Origin: Streptomyces sindenensis
Lineage (GTDB): Bacteria > Actinomycetota > Actinomycetes > Streptomycetales > Streptomycetaceae
DNA length: 58,379 bases
Direction of reading: 5' to 3'
Assembly (NCBI RefSeq): GCF_014649035.1
Contig: NZ_BMSG01000040.1
Span: 1-58,379 of the forward strand
Shown here: positions 22,885 to 32,945 of the stretch, piece after piece
Numbering within the stretch: position 1 is the first letter of the stretch
Layout of the letters: every line of letters begins with the position of its first letter
Made by a program: the position numbers and the translations under genes
Notes under the pieces: model-generated
The model's input: the letters and a program-made list of their open reading frames with translations, nothing else
The model's database searches: none
What the model was told of the DNA's origin: nothing

Positions 22885-22994
22885 TGATCACTCGGCCGCT
22901 TCGCGTACGAAGATCACCGCTCATACGACTTCATGATCGTTCGTCAGGTGGTGGAGATCACAAAGTCGTTGTCGTACCCCGTGTCGCAGATCAC
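22885..22994 (+). repeat. four GATCAC motifs upstream of the nuoA promoter
   Basis: GATCAC occurs at 22887-22892 (within the palindrome GTGATCAC), 22913-22918, 22957-22962 and 22989-22994. The last three share AGATCAC. The last two fit GTG-N6-ATCAC, close to the Streptomyces Crp-type pattern I recall (GTG-N6-GNCAC). They stand upstream of, or up to, the -35 position of the predicted nuoA promoter, as activator sites would. Confidence 0.55.
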
Positions 22995-23007
22995 AGGGGA
23001 CCGGGCA

Positions 23008-23013
23008 TAGGAT
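23008..23013 (+). promoter_or_regulatory. nuoA -10 element
   Basis: TAGGAT at 23008-23013 is a good Streptomyces -10 box, predicting a start near 23020 and a leader of about 105 nt. No consensus -35 is seen 17-18 bp upstream, which fits a promoter that needs an activator. Confidence 0.5.
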
Positions 23014-23029
23014 GCGGGGCAGTCGGGCT

Positions 23030-23045
23030 TGTGAACTGCCTCACA
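23030..23045 (+). promoter_or_regulatory. Rex (NADH/NAD+ sensor) operator
   Basis: TGTGAACTGCCTCACA matches the S. coelicolor Rex operator pattern TGTGAAC-N3-TTCACA with one mismatch in the conserved arms. It lies about 10 bp downstream of the predicted start, where a bound repressor would block transcription. Rex leaves DNA when NADH is high, so NADH dehydrogenase would be induced when its substrate accumulates. Rex control of nuo is, from memory, established in S. coelicolor. Confidence 0.8.
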
Positions 23046-23125
23046 TGTGCACGATCTTGGTGAGGTGGCGAGCCGGTCGCCCGATGCGGTCCAAAGGTCA
23101 AGGACGACTGGAAGGAGCGAGGAGC

Positions 23126-23485
23126 GTGAATGCCTACGCGCCCATCCTCGTGCTCGGCGCCCTCGGGGCAGGGTTTGCGATCTTCTCCGTGGTCATGGCC
23201 ACGCTTATCGGCCCCAAGCGCTACAACCGGGCAAAGCTCGAAGCGTACGAGTGCGGTATCGAACCCACCCCGACTCCGGCCGGTGGCGGCCGCTTTCCCA
23301 TCAAGTACTACCTGACGGCGATGCTTTTCATCGTCTTCGACATCGAGATCGTCTTCCTCTATCCCTGGGCGGTCTCCTTCGACGCCCTGGGGATCTTCGG
23401 GCTCGTGGAGATGCTGCTCTTCGTGCTCACCGTCTTCGTCGCCTACGCGTATGTGTGGCGTCGCGGCGGCCTGGAATGGGACTGA
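23126..23485 (+). CDS. nuoA: NADH-quinone oxidoreductase subunit A
   Basis: The 119-residue membrane subunit has three helices. Y-E-C-G-I-E-P marks the conserved loop with the cysteine that switches exposure, and F-D-I-E-I-V-F-L-Y-P-W lies in helix 2. It lies at the junction of the membrane arm and quinone site of complex I. The GTG at 23126 is preceded by GGAAGGAGCGAGGAG. It is the first gene of a 14-gene operon. Confidence 0.97.
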   Translation: MNAYAPILVLGALGAGFAIFSVVMATLIGPKRYNRAKLEAYECGIEPTPTPAGGGRFPIKYYLTAMLFIVFDIEIVFLYPWAVSFDALGIFGLVEMLLFVLTVFVAYAYVWRRGGLEWD

Positions 23486-23503
23486 GGGGCTGAGGGGCAC
23501 ACC

Positions 23504-24058
23504 ATGGGACTCGAAGAGAAACTGCCGAGCGGCTTCGTTCTGACCACGGTCGAGCAGGCCGCGGGCTGGGTGCGGAAGGCCTCCGTCTTCCCGGCCACGT
23601 TCGGACTGGCCTGCTGCGCCATCGAGATGATGACGACCGGCGCGGGCCGCTACGACCTGGCCCGGTTCGGGATGGAGGTCTTCCGCGGATCGCCGCGACA
23701 GGCGGACCTGATGATCGTCGCGGGTCGGGTGAGCCAGAAGATGGCGCCCGTCCTGCGGCAGGTCTACGACCAGATGCCGAATCCCAAGTGGGTCATCTCC
23801 ATGGGGGTTTGCGCGTCATCTGGCGGTATGTTCAACAATTACGCCATTGTGCAGGGTGTTGATCACATTGTCCCGGTAGATATTTATTTGCCGGGTTGTC
23901 CGCCCCGTCCCGAGATGCTGCTGGACGCCATCCTCAAGCTCCACCAGAAGATCCAGGACGGCAAGCTCGGGGTCAACGCGGAGGAGGCCGCCCGCGAGGC
24001 CGAGGAAGCGGCCCTCAAGGCACTGCCCCTGATCGAGATGAAGGGGCTGCTGCGGTGA
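23504..24058 (+). CDS. nuoB: NADH-quinone oxidoreductase subunit B
   Basis: The 184-residue subunit binds iron-sulfur cluster N2, the last electron carrier before menaquinone. The cysteines lie in F-G-L-A-C-C-A-I-E-M, G-V-C-A-S-S-G-G and P-G-C-P-P-R-P. The codons around the last two motifs (23801-23902) are unusually AT-rich at third positions. The gene begins 18 bp after nuoA. Confidence 0.98.
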   Translation: MGLEEKLPSGFVLTTVEQAAGWVRKASVFPATFGLACCAIEMMTTGAGRYDLARFGMEVFRGSPRQADLMIVAGRVSQKMAPVLRQVYDQMPNPKWVISMGVCASSGGMFNNYAIVQGVDHIVPVDIYLPGCPPRPEMLLDAILKLHQKIQDGKLGVNAEEAAREAEEAALKALPLIEMKGLLR

Positions 24059-24779
24059 GCGACCACACCCACGGCGAGGGACAGAACGGCAACGCCGTAC
24101 CCGCCCCGCGCGACACCGGCGGCGAGGTCATCCGCGTCCGCAAGGGCATGTTCGGCGCGAACAACGGCGGCGACACCTCCGGCTACGGCGGCCTCATCCG
24201 CACCGTCACCCTGCCGGGAGCCTCCTCCCGGCCCTACGGCGGCTGGTTCGACGAGGTGGCCGACGAGCTCGAAGGGGCCCTGGAGGAACAGGACCTGCTC
24301 CCCGAGAACGCCATCGAGAAGACCGTCGTCGACCGCGACGAGCTGACCTTCCACATCGCCCGCGAGCACCTGCTCCAGGTCGCCCGCACCCTGCGCGACG
24401 ACCCCGCCCTGCGCTTCGAACTCTGTACGGGCGTGAGCGGCGTCCACTTCCCGGGCGACAAGGGCCGCGAGCTGCACGCCGTCTACCACCTGCGCTCGCT
24501 CACCCACGGCCGGCTCATCCGGCTGGAGGTGTCCGCCCCGGACAGCGACCCGCACATCCCGTCGCTCGTCGAGGTCTACCCGACCAACGACTGGCACGAG
24601 CGCGAGGCGTACGACTTCTTCGGGCTCATCTTCGACGGGCACCCGGCCCTGACCCGGATCATGATGCCGGACGACTGGCAGGGCTTCCCGCAGCGCAAGG
24701 ACTACCCGCTCGGCGGCATCGCCGTCGAGTACAAGGGCGCCCAGATCCCGGCTCCGGACCAGCGGAGGTCGTACAGCTG

Positions 24780-24780
<1 letters not shown>
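24055..24780 (+). CDS. nuoC: NADH-quinone oxidoreductase subunit C
   Basis: The 241-residue hydrophilic subunit contains the conserved Y-P-T-N-D-W-H-E-R-E-A-Y-D-F-F-G-L and D-Y-P-L-G-G. It packs against NuoD near the quinone site. An N-terminal extension of about 30 residues is low complexity. The GTG at 24055 overlaps the nuoB stop by 4 bp, indicating coupled translation. Confidence 0.97.
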
Positions 24781-26098
<1,318 letters not shown>

Positions 26099-26102
<4 letters not shown>

Positions 26103-26971
26103 CCACCTCACGCCAAGACGTCAGTCTGGGGATGCCGCAGCTCCCCGCCACCCCCTACCCGGCCGAGGTACGCGCCCGGCTCGACGCGGACGCCAAGGAG
26201 GTGCTCGCCCGCTACCCCGGCAGCCGCTCCGCCCTGCTGCCGCTGCTGCACCTCGTGCAGTCCGAGGAGGGCTACGTCTCCCGCACGGGCATCGCCTTCT
26301 GCGCCGAGACGCTCGACCTCACCACCGCCGAGGTCACCGCCGTCTCCACCTTCTACTCCATGTACCGGCGCAGGCCGAGCGGTGACTACCAGGTCGGCGT
26401 CTGCACCAACACCCTGTGCGCGGTCATGGGCGGCGACGCCATCTTCGACACGCTCAAGGAGCACCTCGGGGTCGGCAACAACGAGACCACCGACGACGGC
26501 AAGGTCACCCTCGAACACATCGAGTGCAACGCCGCCTGCGACTTCGCGCCCGTCGTGATGGTCAACTGGGAGTTCTTCGACAACCAGACGCCCGAGAGCG
26601 CCACGCGGCTCGTCGACGACCTGATCGCCGGACGGACCGTCGAGCCGACCCGGGGCGCCCCCCTCTGCTCGTACAAGGAGACCGCCCGCATCCTCGCCGG
26701 CTTCCCCGACGAGCGCCCCGGCGCCGTCGAGGCCACCGGCGGCGCGGGCCCCGCCTCCCTGATCGGGCTGAAGCTCGCCAAGGGAGAGGCGCTCCCCAAG
26801 GCACGCGTGGTCTCCCCGCGCGCCGGACAGCCCCAGACCGGTCAGGGGCACGACGCGCAGGTCCACGATCCGTCGCCGGCCGAGCGCCTCAGCTCGCACG
26901 ACGCACCGCAGCAGACCTCGGCCTCCGACCCGGAGCACCCGGCCGGGCCCGCAGCCGAGGAGGGGGAGTGA
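26099..26971 (+). CDS. nuoE: NADH-quinone oxidoreductase subunit E
   Basis: The 290-residue subunit binds the [2Fe-2S] cluster N1a through C-T-N-T-L-C and C-N-A-A-C in a thioredoxin-like domain (to about residue 210). The remaining 80 residues are a disordered Pro/Ala/Gln tail, longer than in proteobacteria but usual in actinobacteria. The GTG overlaps the nuoD stop by 4 bp. Confidence 0.96.
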
Positions 26972-28350
26972 TGACCTTGGCCGCCGAGATCGACCACAAC
27001 GGGACGAGCCCCGAGAAGCTGCTCGCCCCCGTCCTCTCCTCCTTCTGGGACCAGCCCGAGTCCTGGACGCTGGACACCTACCGCCGCCACGAGGGCTACG
27101 AAGGGCTGCGCAAAGCGCTGGCCATGGCGCCCGACGATCTCATCGCGTACGTCAAGGACTCCGGTCTGCGCGGCCGCGGCGGCGCGGGCTTCCCCACCGG
27201 GATGAAGTGGCAGTTCATCCCGCAGGGCGATGGCAAACCGCACTATCTGGTCGTCAACGCCGACGAGTCGGAGCCGGGGACCTGCAAGGACATCCCGCTC
27301 CTCTTCGCGAACCCGCACAGCCTCATCGAGGGCATCGTGATCGCCTGTTACGCGATCCGTTCGTCGCACGCGTTCATCTACCTGCGCGGCGAGGTCGTCC
27401 CCGTGCTGCGACGACTGCACGAGGCCGTACGAGAGGCGTACGAGGCGGGTTATCTGGGGACGAACATCCTGGGTTCAGGACTCGATCTGGAACTCACGGT
27501 GCACGCGGGTGCGGGTGCGTACATCTGTGGTGAGGAAACCGCGCTGCTCGACTCTCTCGAAGGACGGCGTGGCCAGCCCCGGCTGCGGCCCCCCTTCCCT
27601 GCGGTCGCCGGTCTGTACGCCTGTCCCACTGTGGTGAACAACGTCGAGTCCATCGCGTCGGTTCCCGCGATCCTGAACAAAGGCAAGGACTGGTTCAAGT
27701 CGATGGGCAGCGAGAAGTCCCCGGGCTTCACGCTCTACTCGCTCAGCGGCCATGTCACCAGCCCCGGCCAGTACGAGGCCCCGCTCGGCATCACGCTCCG
27801 CCAGCTCCTCGACATGAGCGGCGGCATGCGGGCCGGTCACCGCCTCAAGTTCTGGACCCCGGGCGGCTCCTCCACCCCGATGTTCACCGAGGAGCACCTC
27901 GACGTCCCCCTCGACTACGAGGGCGTCGGCGCCGCCGGATCCATGCTCGGCACCAAGGCGCTCCAGTGCTTCGACGAGACGACCTGCGTCGTGCGGGCCG
28001 TCACCCGCTGGACCGAGTTCTACGCCCACGAGTCCTGCGGCAAGTGCACACCCTGCCGCGAAGGGACGTACTGGCTGGTCCAGTTGCTCCGCGACATCGA
28101 GGCCGGCAAGGGCGAGATGGCCGACCTCGACAAGCTCAACGACATCGCCGACAACATCAACGGCAAGTCGTTCTGCGCGCTCGGCGACGGCGCGGCCTCG
28201 CCGATCTTCTCCTCGCTCAAGTACTTCCGCGAGGAGTACGAGCAGCACATCACCGGCAAGGGCTGCCCGTTCGACCCCGCCCGGTCCACGGCCTGGGCCG
28301 ACGACAAGAACACCGACGGCAAGAACGCTCACCGGGGGGTGAACGCATGA
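26971..28350 (+). CDS. nuoF: NADH-quinone oxidoreductase subunit F
   Basis: The 459-residue subunit binds NADH, FMN and cluster N3. G-R-G-G-A-G-F-P-T-G near residue 70, E-P-G-T-C-K-D mid-domain and A-G-A-G-A-Y-I-C-G-E-E-T-A-L are its nucleotide sites; S-C-G-K-C-T-P-C-R-E-G and a later F-C-A-L-G-D bind the [4Fe-4S] cluster. Codons around 27450-27690 are AT-richer than the rest. The ATG overlaps the nuoE stop by 1 bp. Confidence 0.98.
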   Translation: MTLAAEIDHNGTSPEKLLAPVLSSFWDQPESWTLDTYRRHEGYEGLRKALAMAPDDLIAYVKDSGLRGRGGAGFPTGMKWQFIPQGDGKPHYLVVNADESEPGTCKDIPLLFANPHSLIEGIVIACYAIRSSHAFIYLRGEVVPVLRRLHEAVREAYEAGYLGTNILGSGLDLELTVHAGAGAYICGEETALLDSLEGRRGQPRLRPPFPAVAGLYACPTVVNNVESIASVPAILNKGKDWFKSMGSEKSPGFTLYSLSGHVTSPGQYEAPLGITLRQLLDMSGGMRAGHRLKFWTPGGSSTPMFTEEHLDVPLDYEGVGAAGSMLGTKALQCFDETTCVVRAVTRWTEFYAHESCGKCTPCREGTYWLVQLLRDIEAGKGEMADLDKLNDIADNINGKSFCALGDGAASPIFSSLKYFREEYEQHITGKGCPFDPARSTAWADDKNTDGKNAHRGVNA

Positions 28351-30857
28351 CAGTCACCACGAGTGCGCCCTCCGGGGGCGGCGAGGCGGCGGTTCCGCCC
28401 GAGGACCTGGTCACGCTGACCATCGACGGCATCGAGATCAGCGTCCCCAAGGGGACCCTGGTCATCCGGGCCGCCGAACTCCTCGGCATCGAGATCCCGC
28501 GCTTCTGCGACCACCCGCTCCTCGACCCGGCCGGCGCCTGCCGCCAGTGCATCGTCGAGGTCGAGGGCCAGCGCAAGCCGATGGCCTCCTGCACCATCAC
28601 CTGCACCGACGGCATGGTCGTCAAGTCGCAGATCACCTCTCCTGTCGCCGAGAAGGCGCAGAAGGGCGTGATGGAGCTGCTGCTGATCAACCACCCGCTG
28701 GACTGCCCCGTCTGCGACAAGGGCGGCGAGTGCCCGCTCCAGAACCAGGCGATGTCGCACGGCGGCGCCGACTCCCGGTTCGAGGGGAAGAAGCGGACCT
28801 TCGAGAAGCCCGTCCCGATCTCCACCCAGGTGCTGCTGGACCGTGAGCGGTGCGTGCTCTGCGCCCGCTGCACCCGGTTCTCCAACCAGGTGGCGGGCGA
28901 CCCGATGATCGAGCTGATCGAGCGCGGCGCGCTCCAGCAGGTCGGCACCGGCGAGGGCGACCCCTTCGAGTCGTACTTCTCCGGCAACACCATCCAGATC
29001 TGCCCGGTCGGCGCGCTGACCTCGGCGGCGTACCGGTTCCGCTCCCGCCCCTTCGACCTGGTCTCCACCCCCTCGGTGTGCGAGCAGTGCTCGGGGGGCT
29101 GCTCGACCCGGACCGACCACCGGCGCGGCAAGGTCATGCGGCGTCTCGCGGCCAACGAGCCCGAGGTCAACGAGGAGTGGCTCTGCGACAAGGGGAGGTT
29201 CGGCTTCCGCTACGCCCAGCAGCGCGACCGCCTCACCACCCCGCTGGTCCGCAACGCCGACGGCGAACTGGAGCCGGCGAGCTGGCCCGAGGCACTGGAA
29301 GCCGCGGCGGCCGGACTCCTCGCCGCCCGCGGCCGCACCGGTGTCCTGACCGGCGGCCGGCTGACCGTCGAGGACGCCTACGCGTACAGCAAGTTCGCCC
29401 GGGTCGCCCTCGACACCAACGACATCGACTTCCGCTCCCGGGTCCACAGCGCCGAGGAGGCCGACTTCCTGGCCGCCCGCGTCGCCGGACGCGGCCGGGA
29501 CCTCGACGGCGAGGGTGTCACGTACACCGCCCTGGAGAAGGCCCCCGCGGTCCTGCTCGTCGGGTTCGAGTCCGAGGAGGAGGCCCCCGGCGTCTTCCTC
29601 AGGCTGCGCAAGGCCCACCGCAAGAGCGGCCAGAAGACGTTCGCGCTCGCCTCGCACGCCACCCGGGGCCTGGTGAAGGCGGGCGGCACGCTGCTGCCCG
29701 CCGCCCCCGGCACCGAGACCGAGTGGCTGGACGCGCTCGCGGGCGGCGTCGGACTGGAGGCCGAAGGGGCCGCGGCCGCCGAGGCGTTGCGCGCCGAGCA
29801 CGCGCTGATCATCGTCGGCGAGCGGCTCGCGGGCGTGCCCGGCGCACTGTCCGCCGCGATCCGCACCGCCACCGCCACCGGCGCACGCTTGGTGTGGATC
29901 CCGCGCCGGGCGGGCGACCGGGGTGCGATCGAGGCGGGCGCGCTCCCCTCGCTGCTGCCCGGCGGCCGTCCGGCCACCGACCCGCGGGCCCGTGAGGAGG
30001 TCGCGGAGCTGTGGCGGCTGGCCGAACTGCCCTCCCGCCACGGCCGCGACACCGGCCAGATCGTCGAGGCCGCGGCCACCGGCGAACTGGGCGCGCTGCT
30101 CGTCGCCGGGGTCGGCGTCGAGGACCTGCCCGACCCGAACCGCGCCATCCAGGCGCTGAACGAGGTCGGCTTCCTGGTCTCCCTGGAGCTGCGGCCGAGC
30201 GCGGTCACCGCCCGGGCGGACGTGGTCTTCCCGGTCGCCGCCGTCGCCGAGAAGTCCGGCACCTTCCTCAACTGGGAGGGCCGGGTCCGGATGTTCCAGG
30301 CCGCGCTGAAGCCCGAGCAGATGCCCCGGACGCTCGCGCCGACCGACTCCCGGGTCCTGCACATGCTGGCCGACGCCATGGACGTGCACTTCGCGCTCCC
30401 GGACCTGACCGCCGCCCGCCGCGAGCTGGACCGGCTCGGCGGCTGGCAGGGCGGCCACGCGGACGACCCGCGCGAGGGCGCGCAGCCGCTGCCCCGGCCC
30501 GGCGACGGCGAGGCCGTCCTCGCGGGCCACCGCATGCTGCTCGACCTCGGCCGGCTCCAGGAGGGCGACACCGCTCTCGCCGGAACCCGGCACGCGGCCG
30601 TCGCCCGGCTCTCGCCGGTCACCGCCGCCGAGACCGGCGTCAAGGACGGCGACCTGCTCGCCGTCACCGGCCCCGCCGGCACCGTCGAACTGCCCCTTCA
30701 GGTCACCGACATGCCGGACCGGGTGGTCTGGGTGCCGCTGAACTCGGTGGGACGCGGCATCCCCGCCGACACCGGCGTCAACCCGGGCGGCCTCGTGCGG
30801 ATCGGCCCCGCCGCCGCACCGGGCGCTCCCGTCGAACCATCGGAGGTACGAGCGTGA
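28347..30857 (+). CDS. nuoG: NADH-quinone oxidoreductase subunit G
   Basis: This 836-residue subunit carries several iron-sulfur clusters. An N-terminal [2Fe-2S] domain (C-R-Q-C and nearby cysteines) is followed by C-P-V-C-D-K-G-G-E-C-P-L-Q and C-V-L-C-A-R-C. The C-terminal two-thirds is a molybdopterin-oxidoreductase-like scaffold with C-E-Q-C-S-G-G-C-S, so the extra N7-type site may be present. The ATG overlaps the nuoF stop by 4 bp. Confidence 0.97.
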   Translation: MTVTTSAPSGGGEAAVPPEDLVTLTIDGIEISVPKGTLVIRAAELLGIEIPRFCDHPLLDPAGACRQCIVEVEGQRKPMASCTITCTDGMVVKSQITSPVAEKAQKGVMELLLINHPLDCPVCDKGGECPLQNQAMSHGGADSRFEGKKRTFEKPVPISTQVLLDRERCVLCARCTRFSNQVAGDPMIELIERGALQQVGTGEGDPFESYFSGNTIQICPVGALTSAAYRFRSRPFDLVSTPSVCEQCSGGCSTRTDHRRGKVMRRLAANEPEVNEEWLCDKGRFGFRYAQQRDRLTTPLVRNADGELEPASWPEALEAAAAGLLAARGRTGVLTGGRLTVEDAYAYSKFARVALDTNDIDFRSRVHSAEEADFLAARVAGRGRDLDGEGVTYTALEKAPAVLLVGFESEEEAPGVFLRLRKAHRKSGQKTFALASHATRGLVKAGGTLLPAAPGTETEWLDALAGGVGLEAEGAAAAEALRAEHALIIVGERLAGVPGALSAAIRTATATGARLVWIPRRAGDRGAIEAGALPSLLPGGRPATDPRAREEVAELWRLAELPSRHGRDTGQIVEAAATGELGALLVAGVGVEDLPDPNRAIQALNEVGFLVSLELRPSAVTARADVVFPVAAVAEKSGTFLNWEGRVRMFQAALKPEQMPRTLAPTDSRVLHMLADAMDVHFALPDLTAARRELDRLGGWQGGHADDPREGAQPLPRPGDGEAVLAGHRMLLDLGRLQEGDTALAGTRHAAVARLSPVTAAETGVKDGDLLAVTGPAGTVELPLQVTDMPDRVVWVPLNSVGRGIPADTGVNPGGLVRIGPAAAPGAPVEPSEVRA

Positions 30858-32257
30858 CTGGCCTCGCCGCACTCACGACGGCGCCCGAGGGCGTCGTCCT
30901 CGCCGCCGAGGATCTCTCGATGTTCGGCACCGACCCCTGGTGGCTCATCGCCGTCAAGGCGGTCTTCTGCTTCGCGTTCCTGATGCTGATCGTGCTCTTC
31001 TCGATCGTCTGGGAGCGCAAGGTCGTCGCCTGGATGCAGCTGCGCATCGGCCCCAACCGGCACGGCCCCTGGGGGCTCCTCCAGTCGCTCGCCGACGGCG
31101 TCAAGCTGATGCTGAAGGAGGACGTGGTCGTCAAGGGCTCGGACAAGGCGGTCTACATCCTCGCCCCGATCCTCGCGGCGATCCCCGCCTTCATGGCGAT
31201 CGCGGTCATCCCCTTCGGGCCGGCCGGCAACGAGATCTCCATCTTCGGCACCCGTACCACGATGCAGCTGACCGACCTGCCGATCGCCGCGCTGTACATC
31301 CTCGCGGTCGGCGCGGTCGGCGTGTACGGATTCGTCCTCGGCGGCTGGTCGTCGGGCTCGACGTACCCGCTGCTCGGCGGAATCCGCAGCTGTGCCCAGA
31401 TGATCAGCTACGAGATCGCGATGGGCGCCGCCTTCGCCTCGGTCTTCCTCTACTCCGGGTCGATGTCGACCTCGACGATCGTGGAGGCGCAGGCGGACCG
31501 CTGGTACATCATCCTGCTCCCGGTCTCCTTCCTCATCTACATGGTGACCATGGTCGGTGAGGCCAGCCGGGCGCCGTTCGACATGCCGGAGTCCGAGGGC
31601 GACCTGGTCGGCGGCTTCAACACCGAGTACAGCTCGATCAAGTTCGCGATGTTCATGCTCGCCGAGTACATCCACATGGTGACCGTGTCGATGATCGCGG
31701 TGACGCTGTTCCTCGGCGGCTGGCGCGCTCCGTTCCCGGTCTCCGCGTTCTGGGAGGGGGCGAACCACGGCTGGTGGCCGATGCTCTGGTTCTTCCTCAA
31801 GCTCCAGGCGCTGATCTTCTTCTTCATCTGGCTGCGCGGCACCCTGCCCCGGGTCCGCTACGACCAGCTGATGAAGCTCGGCTGGAAGGTCCTCATCCCG
31901 GTCTCCGTGGTCTGGCTGATGCTCGTCGCCACCGTCCGCGCGCTGCGCAACGAGGGCTACGACTTCTCCCGGATCGTGCTGTACGTCGGCGCGGCCGTGA
32001 TCGCGATCCTGCTGATCTCGTTCGTCGTCGACATGTTCCGCGACCGGCGGAGGCGGGCCGAGACGGAAGCGGCCGGACCCGAGCCCGCCTTCGACCCGAT
32101 GGCGGGCGGGTATCCGGTGCCGCCGCTGCCCGGACAGACCCTGCCACCGGTGCCCCGGCGCAGGCCACGACGGGAGCGGGAGCTCGTTGTCAGTGGTGGG
32201 TCGGATACTCAGAGTGACGGAAACGCGAGTGACGGAAAGGAGGCCGGCGGTGTCTGA
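30854..32257 (+). CDS. nuoH: NADH-quinone oxidoreductase subunit H
   Basis: This 467-residue membrane subunit has about eight or nine helices and contributes to the quinone chamber. Typical stretches are R-I-G-P-N-R-H-G-P-W-G-L-L-Q and E-A-S-R-A-P-F-D-M-P-E-S-E-G-D-L-V-G-G-F-N-T-E-Y. A hydrophilic proline/arginine tail of about 60 residues follows the last helix. The GTG overlaps nuoG by 4 bp. Confidence 0.98.
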   Translation: MTGLAALTTAPEGVVLAAEDLSMFGTDPWWLIAVKAVFCFAFLMLIVLFSIVWERKVVAWMQLRIGPNRHGPWGLLQSLADGVKLMLKEDVVVKGSDKAVYILAPILAAIPAFMAIAVIPFGPAGNEISIFGTRTTMQLTDLPIAALYILAVGAVGVYGFVLGGWSSGSTYPLLGGIRSCAQMISYEIAMGAAFASVFLYSGSMSTSTIVEAQADRWYIILLPVSFLIYMVTMVGEASRAPFDMPESEGDLVGGFNTEYSSIKFAMFMLAEYIHMVTVSMIAVTLFLGGWRAPFPVSAFWEGANHGWWPMLWFFLKLQALIFFFIWLRGTLPRVRYDQLMKLGWKVLIPVSVVWLMLVATVRALRNEGYDFSRIVLYVGAAVIAILLISFVVDMFRDRRRRAETEAAGPEPAFDPMAGGYPVPPLPGQTLPPVPRRRPRRERELVVSGGSDTQSDGNASDGKEAGGV

Positions 32258-32945
32258 GAAACCAGAACTCACGGGCTCGTCGGGGTCCGCTGGGTCCTCG
32301 GGCGAATCGGGAGCGGCGGAGGAGAAGTTCCAGAACCCCGTGGCCGGCTTCGGCGTGACCTTCAAGGCCATGTTCAAGAAGCGGCTCACCGAGCAGTATC
32401 CGGAGACGCCGAAGACGACGGCGCCCCGCTTCCACGGCCGGCACCAGCTCAACCGCCACCCGGACGGCCTGGAGAAGTGCGTCGGCTGCGAGTTGTGCGC
32501 CTGGGCGTGTCCCGCCGACGCGATCTACGTGGAGGGCGCGGACAACACCGAGGAGGAGCGCTACTCCCCGGGCGAGCGCTACGGCCGCGTGTACCAGATC
32601 AATTACGCGCGCTGCATCCTGTGCGGACTCTGCATCGAGGCCTGCCCCACCCGGGCGCTCACGATGACGAACGAGTTCGAACTGGCCAACACCACCCGCG
32701 AGAGCCTCATCTACACCAAGGACGAGCTGCTCGCGGGGCTCCAGGAGGGCATGGTCGACAGCCCGCACGCGATCTACCCCGGCATGGACGAACAGGACTA
32801 CTACCGGGGCGTGGTCACCGAGGCCGCCCCCGGCACCGTCCGGCAGACGGCCGTGTCCAAGGGCGAGAGCGACAAGGCCGACGAGGACCCCATCGAGTCG
32901 ACCCGGGCCGCCGACGCCCGGCAGGACAAGGGGGTGGACGCGTGA
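32250..32945 (+). CDS. nuoI: NADH-quinone oxidoreductase subunit I
   Basis: The 231-residue subunit holds clusters N6a and N6b on two ferredoxin motifs, C-V-G-C-E-L-C-A-W-A-C-P and C-I-L-C-G-L-C-I-E-A-C-P. The GTG at 32250 is chosen because AAAGGAGG lies 6 nt upstream; a longer frame beginning at 32187 is rejected. It overlaps the nuoH stop by 8 bp. Confidence 0.97.
   Translation: MSEKPELTGSSGSAGSSGESGAAEEKFQNPVAGFGVTFKAMFKKRLTEQYPETPKTTAPRFHGRHQLNRHPDGLEKCVGCELCAWACPADAIYVEGADNTEEERYSPGERYGRVYQINYARCILCGLCIEACPTRALTMTNEFELANTTRESLIYTKDELLAGLQEGMVDSPHAIYPGMDEQDYYRGVVTEAAPGTVRQTAVSKGESDKADEDPIESTRAADARQDKGVDA

Larger units (their letters stand above)
22313..23125. other. long divergent intergenic region between the NlpC/P60 gene and nuoA
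   Basis: This 813-bp stretch is notably less GC-rich than the genes and holds no credible coding frame. It contains a 70-bp nested palindrome (22424-22493), four GATCAC motifs on the nuo side (22887, 22913, 22957, 22989), a -10 box (23008) and a Rex-type operator (23030). The middle portion (about 22500-22860) shows nothing I can name. Confidence 0.8.
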
